Below, in pieces: positions 46,267 through 60,406 of a stretch of DNA of 64,000 bases (positions within the stretch are counted from its first letter, which is position 1; every line of letters starts with the position of its first letter). The stretch lies in the NCBI RefSeq assembly GCF_000203815.1, contig NW_004457734.1, positions 503,233 through 567,232 on the forward strand. The letters are read 5' to 3'. The translations under genes and the position numbers were made by a program. The notes below the pieces were generated by a model that worked only from the letters and a program-made list of their open reading frames with translations, made no database searches and was not told the origin of the DNA. This DNA comes from Cavenderia fasciculata. Lineage: Eukaryota > Evosea > Eumycetozoa > Acytosteliales > Cavenderiaceae.

Positions 46267-48519
46267 TTATTTATTCATTTCTATCAGAAGATGTTTTAAA
46301 TGATTCTCGAGTAGTTGGATGATTTCAAAATGGTCGTCCATGGAATTCAAAAGTTGTAGAACACTTTGAATGGATTCTATATCTGTGAATTGTGGGAGTA
46401 TCAACTTGACAATATCATAGTGTCCTTTCATTGATACATTTTGTAGTAGTTCTTGATTACATTTCTCATTTCTGACATTGACCAAGAAAGATGCCACTTC
46501 TAGATGTCCTCCTTCACAAGCAGACTGAATAGCTTTGCTAGTACATCCTTCACTTCCATTAAAATGTAAGTACTAATAATAATAATAATAATAAATAATA
46601 ATAATAATAGTTTTTAGTAGGTAGAGTAAGCAACATAAAGAATGAATATAAATAATTAATTAAATTAATTTTGAAGATTGTTACTAGTTTTTTTTACATA
46701 CTTTAACAATTTCAATGTGACCGTTTCCAGCAGCCCAATCCATAGCATCGGTTGTTGCACCTTCACTACGATGCTCTTGAAGGTATTTTACCATTTCAAT
46801 GTGTCCTTTTCGAGCTGCCTGATCCATAGCTTCCTTTGATGCACCTTCAGTACGATGCTCTGAAAGGAATTTGACAATTTCAATGTGACCGTTTCGAGCA
46901 GCCCGATCCATAGCATCAGTTGTTGCACCTTCACTACGATTGAAATGAAGATACTTTACCATTTCAATGTGTCCGTTTTGAGCAGCCCTATCAAGAGCAT
47001 CGACAGCACCTTCAGTTCTGTTGAAATGAAGATACTTTACCATTTCAATGTGACCTCTTCCAGCTGCATTATCCATAGCCATTGTAGTTGCACCTTCAGT
47101 ACGATGTTCAGAAAGGTATTTTACAGTTTCAGTGTAGCCAAGTAAAGCTGCCAAATCCATAGCCCATGTAGTTACACCCTCTGTACGGTGCTCTTGAAGA
47201 TACTTTACCACTTCAATGTGTCCATTTTGAGCAGCCCAATCCATAGCATTAATTGTTGCACCTTCACTTCGATGCTCTTGAAGGTACTTTACAATTTCAA
47301 TGTGACCTCTTCCAGCTGCCATATCCATAGCATAGGTTGCATCTTCAGTACGACACTCTGAAAGGAACTTTACAACATCAATGTGACCATTTCCAGATGC
47401 ATTACACACTGCAGCTCGAGTACATCCTTCTTGACGATGTTCATGTAAGAACTAAAGTTAATTAAATGTGTGATGATTAATGGTGGGCTGTTAATAATAA
47501 TAATTATTACTGATAAAATAACATTCAATGGATGTTTACATACTTTAACAATTTCAATGTGACCATTTCCAGCTGCATTATTCATAGCATAGGTTGTTGC
47601 CCCTTCAGTTCGATTAAAATGAAGATACTATTATTCAAAGTTGAAAAAAGAAACAATTAATTGTTAATATTGAATGATGATAGATTGATTGTTAATATTA
47701 TAAACCAACTACTACTTACCTTTACAACTTCTAAATGACCATTCTGTGCTGCTTCATCCTATAATAATTAAAGAGAGAAAGAGAGAATTAATCAAATTAT
47801 TTCTCTTTTTTAATTAATATTCAAATTTGCTTGCTTACCATTGCCTTTGTACTACAACCTTCATCTTTTGTGCCTCCACCTTCAGCTCCATTCTCGTGTA
47901 AATACTTTACAATGTCAATGAATCCGTTACTAGAGGCAATGCCAATTGCTTCATAATAACTCTTTACAATAATTTTCTTGATCAACTTGATTGATGAAAG
48001 ATAGCCGTATGTGCATGCCACATCCATTGCACAAATGAGAAAGTCATCCTTGTCTCGATCAACTTGACATCTCTTGATTAGATATTCCAATATTTCTTGA
48101 TTTCTTATTTGTTGGTTGTTGCTGTTTTTGTTGTTGTTGTATCCTTTCAAGTACTCCCAATCAAACCCAACATCATCATTTGACCATTCCACTAGACGCT
48201 TGAGTGTATCCAATGTTGCATTGGGATGACAGCAGTATTGAGTGATCACTCTTTTTCTTCTTTTGAGTAGTATTTCAGTACAATCCGATGGTAGATAATG
48301 TCTAACAAAGTGCCAAGGCAGCCCATACTTTGATATCATTCCAAGGAAGGGTAATTTGATGATATCTCTTCCTTTTAATGATAGTCGTTGTCTACCACTA
48401 CTACTTTTATCTTTTGGATACAATCGATTTGATATCACACCTACATGATTGAATATCAATTGTCTAATATATGTAGACCTAAACACAGAATGAAAGGTGG
48501 TTGTAGTTGGGGTATTCAT
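46267..48519 (-). CDS. Ankyrin-repeat protein I (minus cluster)
   Basis: Five exons: 48519-47839, 47758-47720, 47627-47544, 47451-46702 and 46572-46267, about 619 residues, phase-0 introns. It starts MNTPTTTTFHSVFRSTYIRQ, the outermost copy of the array. The N-terminal domain has GRDIIKLPFLGMISKYG and HFVRHYLPSD. Exon 4 has 250 residues: nine units, two of them short by one residue or so (RTEDATYAMD, RTEGAVDALD). The tail ([36 protein letters not shown]) shares its last codons and 3' flank with H. It looks whole. Confidence 0.87.
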
Positions 48520-48649
48520 TATGAATAATAGCTCAGATAAATTTTTGTGGCCCTTATAAATATGGACCAAAAAAAGAGCTGAATAATATTAATATTAATA
48601 TATTTCTATTTATTTGTTTAGATATCTTGCATTTTATTTATTCTATAGA

Positions 48650-52988
<4,339 letters not shown>

Positions 52989-53089
52989 TTATATCACCGT
53001 CTGATTAATATATCTGTTTGTCTATCTATATATCTATCTATCTGTCTATGTGTATGTCTATACATCGTCTATAAAATTACTTATTGACG

Positions 53090-53235
53090 TGGATCGACAA
53101 GAGAAGATGATCAGGCTCTCGTTTGCAGATCTCAGGGATGATATCATGTTTATTTAGATTTTTACAAATATCTACAGACTTTCGACAAGTCATATGACCG
53201 TTACCGTTACCAGACCAACAGCTGAAATATCTTAT
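53090..53235 (-). pseudogene. Orphan coding-like scrap, minus strand
   Basis: About 48 codons are open on the minus strand after a TTTCAG acceptor-like site: CWSGNGNGHMTCRKSVDICK, then a basic/hydrophobic end (PDHLLLSIHVNK). There is no start codon, no upstream exon I can find and no recognised family. Base composition is coding-like. Probably a gene fragment. Confidence 0.3.
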
Positions 53236-53339
53236 GATGATGGTGTCACTAGGTGTTAGTGATTATTATGAACAAAACAATACTGCCTTTATTTAAAGAT
53301 TATATAATATTTAAATATTTATTATAAAAATATTTCTTG

Positions 53340-53535
53340 ATGAGCGGTTTCCGTAATTGATGTACCAGTTCTGTCCAATGAATGAATCGATTTCTTGGTT
53401 CATTGATATCAATTTGAGACTAATTATTTATAATGATATCATTATTATTTAATGTAAAACATACCTTTAACTTGATACATCTCTAAGTTGACCAAGAATC
53501 TTTTATAGAAAATTCTTCTCTGATTGATCTTGTTG
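53340..53535 (-). pseudogene. Orphan coding-like scrap with apparent intron, minus strand
   Basis: The minus strand has MYNKINQRRIFYKRFLVNLE followed by a GTATGT donor (about 53464). After an AATTAG acceptor (about 53423) an open stretch follows (INEPRNRFIHWTELVHQLRK). The two parts do not join in frame by the obvious splice. Family unknown. Confidence 0.3.
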
Positions 53536-53694
53536 TACATTTATTACATGATGCTTTTTGATGAATAAAGATGTAAAAGTTTTTGTTTATGTTTTAGTTT
53601 TTAATTTATTTAGATATTAATAAATATAATATTTATTTATTCTCTTTGCTACTATTAACTTTTCTCTTATCTCAAAAGGTATAAGTGTATTAAG

Positions 53695-53958
53695 GTACAA
53701 CGGGAACATCAACCTACAGACACAAATGTAAGCAATCATTCAACAAAATCAAACATTCAGCCAATTCTCAATACAATATCAAAGAAAAGCTCCTGGATGC
53801 TACTGACAAATGCACACACGATCCAAAGTGTTTGACGGACTTGGAATCGTCAAGAAGAAAGTACAAATCCCAAGACAGAAGGCCCGTCAATTCACGAATT
53901 AATGTTATCATTACCGATAGTCTCCGTATGTGCAGAGATCACAAGAAGTTGATATAAT
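53695..53958 (+). pseudogene. Orphan coding-like scrap, plus strand
   Basis: About 85 codons without stop and without a start codon: GTTGTSTYRHKCKQSFNKIK, then DATDKCTHDPKCLTDLESSR and RINVIITDSLRMCRDHKKLI, stop at 53958. Cysteine and charge patterns look like protein rather than noise. No family is recognised; a further open stretch follows from about 53990. Confidence 0.3.
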
Positions 53959-54088
53959 ACACCTACTCTTCTAGTTTAATAAGATTCTAGGTACTATCAT
54001 AGGAAAGATCTGTTCTGATTATGTTGTTGACACTATCGTCTTATCAAAAGATTTCAATACAGCGACAATGAATACGAGTAGTCTCGAA

Positions 54089-54167
54089 TGGATGAAAAAT
54101 GATCAGTATTGTTTTTATTACTGTCTCTATTTCTTTGTAATGATCAATAATTATCATTTTTCATCCA
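54089..54167. repeat. Perfect 15-bp inverted repeat with 49-nt loop
   Basis: TGGATGAAAAATGAT at 54089-54103 is the reverse complement of ATCATTTTTCATCCA at 54153-54167. It could form a hairpin in RNA or DNA. It lies between the orphan scraps and the end of the ependymin-like gene. Confidence 0.8.
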
Positions 54168-54372
54168 AGACGCGTAGTAGATAGATATCTTTCTTGACCA
54201 ACTCTGGGTAAGTATAAATAACCAATTTGAACAAAGTAACATTATTAACCCTTTTATTTCTAGTTTCTGGTATTCTCTCTGATCGATCAATCAACACAAC
54301 AATAACAAATATCATTGTCATAGCTGATGATAAACATAACATGTTAATATATATATAATGAATTATAATTAA

Positions 54373-55245
54373 TTAATGACCAATAGGAAGGTCTTTCATT
54401 TGGATAGAGATTGGGATTTCTTTGGATACAGATATTTTTGTAGTATCGATAGAGACACTACCACCATTGTTACCTGTAGCAACCACCTTGTTATTATTCG
54501 AATTTAAACAAATTTGAGGTAATTGGAAACGACTTGGTGTTGGATAATTTTTGTAATTGTAATAGTCGGTGGTCATGTATCCTGGATTGGATGCATTTGC
54601 GTTTTTGACATGTGCAGACACTACAACACAATGTTTGTAGTCATAGTACACTGTTTGATTGGTCAATGGACCAGAGTAGGATGGATCAATGCCAATTTCA
54701 AGTACTTTAAATTGACCTAGTTTAGTTTCTCTTGTCCATTGCGAAACATTCTTTGGATACCCAGTAGGAATATCATAAAATAATGGTAATGCATAACAAT
54801 TACCTTCTCCATCCAACATATATGTAGTTTTCTATAAAACCAAATCAATTAATATTAATACTTTAAATCTTTTTTAAAAAACTATTATGATTTCATTTAC
54901 ATTTGATTGAAAACTCCATAAACTACCAGTTACAGGACCAATTTGAGTATACATAATATAATCTACTCTTTCACGTTGAGTGGTAAAATCTACAGATATG
55001 TTGGCGTGTTCGTAGAATGTCATTGCTGTCATTTCATTGTTTGGTCCTGTTGGAAGATAACTATTCCATGCATTCACTAAATATGATGCAGTGTATCCTT
55101 TAAATGATTGTTTTAAACAGTTTTTATGATGTTTGTTATTGATTTCTTTGTTGTTGTTGATAGTATCATCATCATCATCATCTGTTAATGAATTTGATGA
55201 TACCAAAATTAAAATTGTAAACAAAATGATTAATATTTGTTTCAT
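54373..55245 (-). CDS. Secreted protein, ependymin-like
   Basis: Two exons, 55245-54901 and 54831-54373, 267 residues. The signal peptide spans residues about 1-18 (KQILIILFTILILVSS). An acidic/asparagine stretch precedes the folded part. The pattern FYEHANISVDFTTQRERVDY, a G-S-L-W-S-F strand, then GEGNCYALPLFYDIPTGY resembles ependymin-related (EPDR/LVN1.2-type) lipid-binding proteins with a LolA-like fold, which dictyostelids possess. Cysteines occur at the expected places (C after KN, GNC, KHC, QIC). Likely secreted or lysosomal. The family call is from pattern memory and moderate. Confidence 0.65.
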
Positions 55246-55477
55246 TGATTGTTGTTATTCTTTCGTTTAGTTTGAATCTAATTAATTAATTAAAAAAGAT
55301 ATTTTAATATTGTTGTTGAATCAATCTATTTAAAGTAGCTGAAAGTCCAATCGTAATAATTATGCTACCACACCAACACAACACTGGTTTGTGTTTATTT
55401 CAAAAAAAACAAAACTAATCAACACCTCATCAATCGACCTAATTAATGTACAACTTTATTTAATTATAATATTATTA

Positions 55478-58024
55478 TTATTTTGTTGTTCTTTTTAAAA
55501 AGATTAAAGAAGTATTTTTAGATTTACCCATTTTAGAACCAATGATTTGTAAATCTAGGTGATTTGCCAATGCCATCAATTCTTCAAACCTAGATATTCG
55601 AGCGTGTGGCAATTGTACTCTAATATCTAGATCTAATCTATCCATTTTAAGAATACTAGACAATAATTCAAATAGCAGTGGGAATGGATGTTTTTTGGCT
55701 TGGTCAATAGTCATGATAATAGTCGTACGTGTGATTGTTGATTTAAGTTTAATTTGTTGGATGGGGAATTGAATTTGTTGAATATTTGGAAATTGTGTAA
55801 CGAGCGATGATACGTCATCCATCATTGTCGATGTGATTTGCCGTCTAAACGATGGTGACAATTGATCGTACCATTGATCATTTGAAAGGATTAATTTTCT
55901 TAGTCCTTTTAATTGTTCGAGTGGCTCTGCATTGAATTCTGATCGACCCCATCCAATTACCGTCAGATTTGTAAGAGATTGACATTTTGAAATGAGAACA
56001 GTGTCAATTGGACTCTCTCTAAAATATGCATTTCTTGACAAGACAAGACTCGATAGATTGGGAAAACGATCCAACACGTATACTCCCAATGCTGATGAAT
56101 CAGTAATCTCTAGGTGTAGTTTGGTAACAGTTTTTAAATGCTCTGTAATCTCCATATCCAACAAACTATTTGTAATCGATACCGACCTAATACACTTGAA
56201 TGCCAAACTGCATGGATTCCGCTGTCTCTTGATAATGTCATCCAAGGTTAATCTGGACAAGTCAAAAGACATGAATAAACGGTTGGCTATAAAACTCCAA
56301 ATATCCTTGTTGATGAGTGATAATTGTAATCTTGAATGATTCATCATTTCTTTATCGACCGTGAGTGGTTGGTACGGTGTCACACTCGAGAAATGAACTG
56401 GACAATTTTCTTTAATCTTACAATATTGATCGATCAATATTTGATTATTAAATAATCCATGTTGTTCCTTGTCCCATCTATTCTTCCAATTTTGATCAAC
56501 CATACAAGTACAAAATTCTCTTGATTTCCAAACCATCATTATTATTTTATATAATATTATATTTGGTAAAATAATTATATTATTATAAATATTATTATTA
56601 ATTTGATTATTAATTTGATTATTTTGATTATTATTTTGATTAACATGATTTTGATTAATTTGATTTTGACTTTGATTTGTTTGATTACTTTTAATAAATT
56701 TAATTTTGTTTCTTTTTTTTTTTATAGATGATATTGAACCTTTATAGATATAACCCATTTGATTCATTTTAATTATATCATTATCATAAATTACATTATC
56801 TGTATAAATTTTAATCGTTGATAAATTTGTTGCCTGGTAATTATAATCTAATATTTTGCTGAGCGAATCTAAAAACATAACATTGATGGTAATGGATTTA
56901 TAATTTTTTGATAGTACAAAATCTTTTCTTATCCATTGTTTGGTTTTGATTTTGTTGGCTGGTGAAGTTGGCAGATGACCCTTGGCTTTTTTCACATTTA
57001 TATGTCGTAGACGTGGGAAATCACCTTGAACCAGCTCTGCCGAATCTTTTGTATAGGTGATACCAACCAACCGCCGTTTAATATCACCATGTAAACTATT
57101 CCAATTAAAGTCTAGTTTATAGGGTACATAGATCTTGGTTGGATGACATTTCAATGGATTCAATTCTTTTAAAAATCTTTCAACCCTTTGATGTTGAGGG
57201 AAATTTACAAAGTCGACAGTTGTTAGGTGTTTTAGTTGACTGATCCATTGAGACATGGTAGGTTCCAAGTTACACCTGACAGTCAGTTTGGAAAGATATG
57301 GTATCTGTGAAATCACTAAGTTGATCGTACTTTCACGTCCACCATCCACTATCAATTCATTGGCATGTTGTAATATTGAAAGATGAGAGGTGATTGATTT
57401 GTCAATGTTTCCAACACCACCACCACCAAATTCAAAATGATTGATAGTAATAATGGAAGGTCTCTTTGATAGACCGTATTTTAAATTATAAACTCTCCAC
57501 AAATCCAAATAAAATACAATGTCAGAAGAGTATATATATTCGCGTGACACTAGTGCAAACATTTTCCTAGAGACCAATGCAAGAGACAGTCTCCACCCCA
57601 TACCAATCGACTTGCCTCTTGCCAAATGTCCACCACCACCAGTTAGCTGTAACCGTGTGAATATAAATGCTGGTACATTGCCCTTGTCGTGGTAGTAACG
57701 ATGAAGAGAACACATGTCATCTCTCTTTAGTGCCCAGTGTTGGAGCATTGGTTGCATGGTCAGTGCCGAGTAATACATTGAGCCGGTGGCCAATGACCTC
57801 GATTGTAAAAACATATCTTTCATCTCTTTATGATGTATACATGTACACACATTGTACCCAATAAATGCAAGTCTAATGATCTTTTCAATGATTGGCCATG
57901 GTAAACTAAGAGTTAAATCTAACTCCTCCGTCTCCTCATCTTGGTCATCATCATTACTATTATTATTATTACTACTATTATCTTGTCCTTTTAAATAATT
58001 TACAAAGTTTTGAAACATATACAT
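55478..58024 (-). CDS. Large F-box-like/LRR protein with internal duplication
   Basis: Single exon, 848 residues. Two homologous halves are joined by an N/Q-rich linker (residues about 440-480). Half 1 starts LPWPIIEKIIRLAFIGYNVC, has a TCIHHKEMKDMF motif, CSLHRYYHDKG, LSLALVSRKMFALVSREYIY, then LRR-like units. Half 2 starts ILPNIILYKIIMMVWKSREF (about 485) with TCMVDQNWKNRW, CPVHFSS, LQLSLINKDIWSFIANRLFM and its own LRRs (FPNLSSLVLSRNAYF, LKGLRKLILSNDQWY). The F-box-like heads suggest SCF ubiquitin-ligase adaptors. Two heads in one chain is unusual. A missed stop/start or intron in the linker is possible, but the frame is open throughout. Confidence 0.78.
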   Translation of the reverse strand: MYMFQNFVNYLKGQDNSSNNNNSNDDDQDEETEELDLTLSLPWPIIEKIIRLAFIGYNVCTCIHHKEMKDMFLQSRSLATGSMYYSALTMQPMLQHWALKRDDMCSLHRYYHDKGNVPAFIFTRLQLTGGGGHLARGKSIGMGWRLSLALVSRKMFALVSREYIYSSDIVFYLDLWRVYNLKYGLSKRPSIITINHFEFGGGGVGNIDKSITSHLSILQHANELIVDGGRESTINLVISQIPYLSKLTVRCNLEPTMSQWISQLKHLTTVDFVNFPQHQRVERFLKELNPLKCHPTKIYVPYKLDFNWNSLHGDIKRRLVGITYTKDSAELVQGDFPRLRHINVKKAKGHLPTSPANKIKTKQWIRKDFVLSKNYKSITINVMFLDSLSKILDYNYQATNLSTIKIYTDNVIYDNDIIKMNQMGYIYKGSISSIKKKRNKIKFIKSNQTNQSQNQINQNHVNQNNNQNNQINNQINNNIYNNIIILPNIILYKIIMMVWKSREFCTCMVDQNWKNRWDKEQHGLFNNQILIDQYCKIKENCPVHFSSVTPYQPLTVDKEMMNHSRLQLSLINKDIWSFIANRLFMSFDLSRLTLDDIIKRQRNPCSLAFKCIRSVSITNSLLDMEITEHLKTVTKLHLEITDSSALGVYVLDRFPNLSSLVLSRNAYFRESPIDTVLISKCQSLTNLTVIGWGRSEFNAEPLEQLKGLRKLILSNDQWYDQLSPSFRRQITSTMMDDVSSLVTQFPNIQQIQFPIQQIKLKSTITRTTIIMTIDQAKKHPFPLLFELLSSILKMDRLDLDIRVQLPHARISRFEELMALANHLDLQIIGSKMGKSKNTSLIFLKRTTK

Positions 58025-58263
58025 TTATATATCTATATATTATATAATATTTGTTTGTTAACAAATATAAATATATAACTTTGAGGAAGTAGTCTGTGTA
58101 TTCTCTCTTTCTACTCTCTCTCTACCCAAATTTTATTTTTCGAATTTTTTTGATTTTTTTTTTTTGTGATCATGCGACAGTCCTTGCTCATTGATCAAAC
58201 AAGTCATACACATCATAGTTGTATTATTATATTAATCAGTATCATCATAATATATATATTAAA
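58025..58263. promoter_or_regulatory. Divergent promoter region
   Basis: About 240 bp between the doubled F-box gene and the leader of the ATP synthase subunit g gene. It contains T-rich and TATATA stretches. No specific site is recognised. Confidence 0.35.
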
Positions 58264-58909
58264 AGTAAGGATCTCTATATGGAATGACACAACACACACA
58301 CAAGGACAAGATAGAATAGAAAAAGACGACGATTAGAGAGACAATCGTGATCGGTTGCAACACACGACACAACCACACACCATCTATAGTGCAGATGATG
58401 ATGAATCGTTGTATACTACTACTATTATCAACATATTAAAATGGTTAGAATACAAATAGTCATACAGCAGCAGACAACATACGTAGAAAGAACAAGAGGA
58501 ATGAAATCAACAACAAAACAATAACACCTCGATCAAGGTGTTTGTTTGATGAAAAAACAACAATATTAGATTATAGATACAGATGAAAGGAACAAGATTA
58601 CTCATTTGTATATCTTTTTTTATTTATGTATTGTTTGTAGTGAGCCAACAATTACCAAACTTTTTCGAATTTGGATGCAATGTCGTCAAGTATTTAAGAT
58701 CAAGATACACCTCTGAGATTATCAAGGCTGACTTTGCTCAATTTGTCCAAAAGGCCAAGCAACCAGCTGCCATCACCACCTCTGATGCCAAGCGTGTCGG
58801 TGTCACTGCCCTCACCATGACTGGTATCTTCTTTGCCGGTGAAGTCTTTGGAAAGAACTCGATCGCTGGTTACTGGCCAGGTTATGATATTGATGTCAAG
58901 AAGATCTAA
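58264..58909 (+). CDS. Mitochondrial ATP synthase subunit g, start codon probably made by splicing
   Basis: The coding part (58641-58909) reads TG AGC CAA and on through QLPNFFEFGCNVVKYLRSRY, FAQFVQKAKQ, ending in FFAGEVFGKNSIAGYWPGYD. The GE-(I/V)-GK-x-I-x-GY motif and single C-terminal helix are typical of F1Fo subunit g, which helps dimerise ATP synthase in the inner membrane. A TTTGTAG acceptor precedes 58641. A good donor, AAAA|GTAAGG, lies at 58264/58265; joining them gives AAAATGAGC, a start codon in ideal context and an 89-residue protein of family size. The alternative is reading from ATG 58583 through the intron-like T-rich DNA, giving 108 residues with a foreign hydrophobic head. 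Confidence 0.75.
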
Positions 58910-58981
58910 ACTATAGATCTATGATTTTTTTGTCACATTAATATTCGAAAATAATAAATAATAATAATATAATAATAGTAT

Positions 58982-59449
58982 ATGTTTAATAATAATAAAT
59001 TACAACAGCTGCAACAGAACTATTCTATTTTAAATAGAAACAAACAAACAATATTGTTTAATTATTATGAATCATCAATCCTTCTGGGATACCCCAGATC
59101 ATGGCATTGCAATCTTCAAGAGACTGGACATACCAAACAAGACTGGATTTTTGAGACCTGCAAATTTTATTTAATAAGCCATCAACCAATTGCAAACAAG
59201 GCAGCATTGATCCTCTCAACTACGATCAACCATCCAATAATATCATTGGTTTCTTATTATGCATCACCTTTATTTTCAATCAAAACCATGGATATCAACT
59301 CTGCTGCAAGGACCCTCACAACTCTCGAGTCTGTCCCTGTTCATACAAATCGATTGAACGATAATATCAAACGATGTGTTATGAAAAAATTAATGACCAA
59401 GAATCTTTTGTTGTCATCAATCACAGAAACAAAGAGGTTGCATAAATGA
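58982..59449 (+). CDS. Doubtful 155-codon frame
   Basis: A frame from ATG 58982 to 59449 begins with an N/Q-rich stretch and continues with FNYYESSILLGYPRSWHCNL and SVPVHTNRLNDNIKRCVMKK. No family, signal or domain is recognised. Base composition between 59080 and 59400 is more coding-like than the flanks, and another frame there also reads sensibly (FWDTPDHGIAIFKRLDIPNK), so this could be a decayed gene or two overlapping remnants. Confidence 0.25.
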   Translation: MFNNNKLQQLQQNYSILNRNKQTILFNYYESSILLGYPRSWHCNLQETGHTKQDWIFETCKFYLISHQPIANKAALILSTTINHPIISLVSYYASPLFSIKTMDINSAARTLTTLESVPVHTNRLNDNIKRCVMKKLMTKNLLLSSITETKRLHK

Positions 59450-60406
59450 GTAATTAATTACTTTTGAAACTAGCTCTTATTGTCGACACAAAACTTGTGA
59501 CAAAACACGTATAGGTAGAAGTAATAAGTAAATAGATTAGATAGCAATCACATGACTGATGAGAGAAAGTATGGGATCAGGTTGAGTAGACTAAGTTAGT
59601 CATGATATAATGATAGAGTGATAGATAGATAGATAGATAGAATATAATATAGTATATTGAATGATGATATTTATTATCTATTAAGTCTATTTTATTTTAT
59701 TAATTAAAGAATAAATTAAAGATATGTGGGCAAGGGATCAATTTAATTTGATGGTTGGTGGCTGGTTCGAGAAAAAAAATCATAGCTATGAGTGAGAGGA
59801 GACGATCACCATCTGCGCTGAGAGAAAATAAAATTATTTGAAGCCAACATTGGCTTTCAAAAATGGGTGTTATTTTTTTTTGCAAAATTATCTTTAGCAA
59901 CAGGCTGAGCTGAGCAAGGAGAGAGAGGAGATGAAAAGTGCTGTTCAGTGGATCATTTTTTAGCTTTATTGTTTTGTATTTTTATTATTACTGTACTATT
60001 CTATTTTTTTAAATCAAGTATGTAAAAAGTTACAATAACAGGTTTATGTAGAAGAGACAAGATATAGATAGATAAATACAACAATCATTGTATCGTTTGA
60101 AAGAGAGAGATATTTTGTGGAGACGAAAACGAATTGCATTGGAAATTTCTTCTTATTTCTTTTTTTTTTGATGTTGTTGTTGTTGTATTTGTTCGGTTCA
60201 CCCCCATCACCAACCACCAATATCATCATGATCATATTCCAATGATCATCCCAACACACAAGAAAGAGAAAGAGAAATAGAAATTATTTATTAATCATCA
60301 ATTTATTCATCTTTTGTACCTCCTCCTCCTACAAAAAAAAATTATTTATATAAATAATTATTTATAGAGTTTTTTTTTAATTATATATATTATTTAAGAA
60401 AGAAAA
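59450..60406. promoter_or_regulatory. Upstream region of coronin
   Basis: About 950 bp of AT-rich DNA with a GATA tetranucleotide run (about 59620-59640), T/A homopolymers and a CCTCCTCCTCCTAC tract (about 60320). The A-rich leader AAGAAAGAAAA before the ATG at 60407 is the preferred dictyostelid start context. No other gene is seen. Confidence 0.4.
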
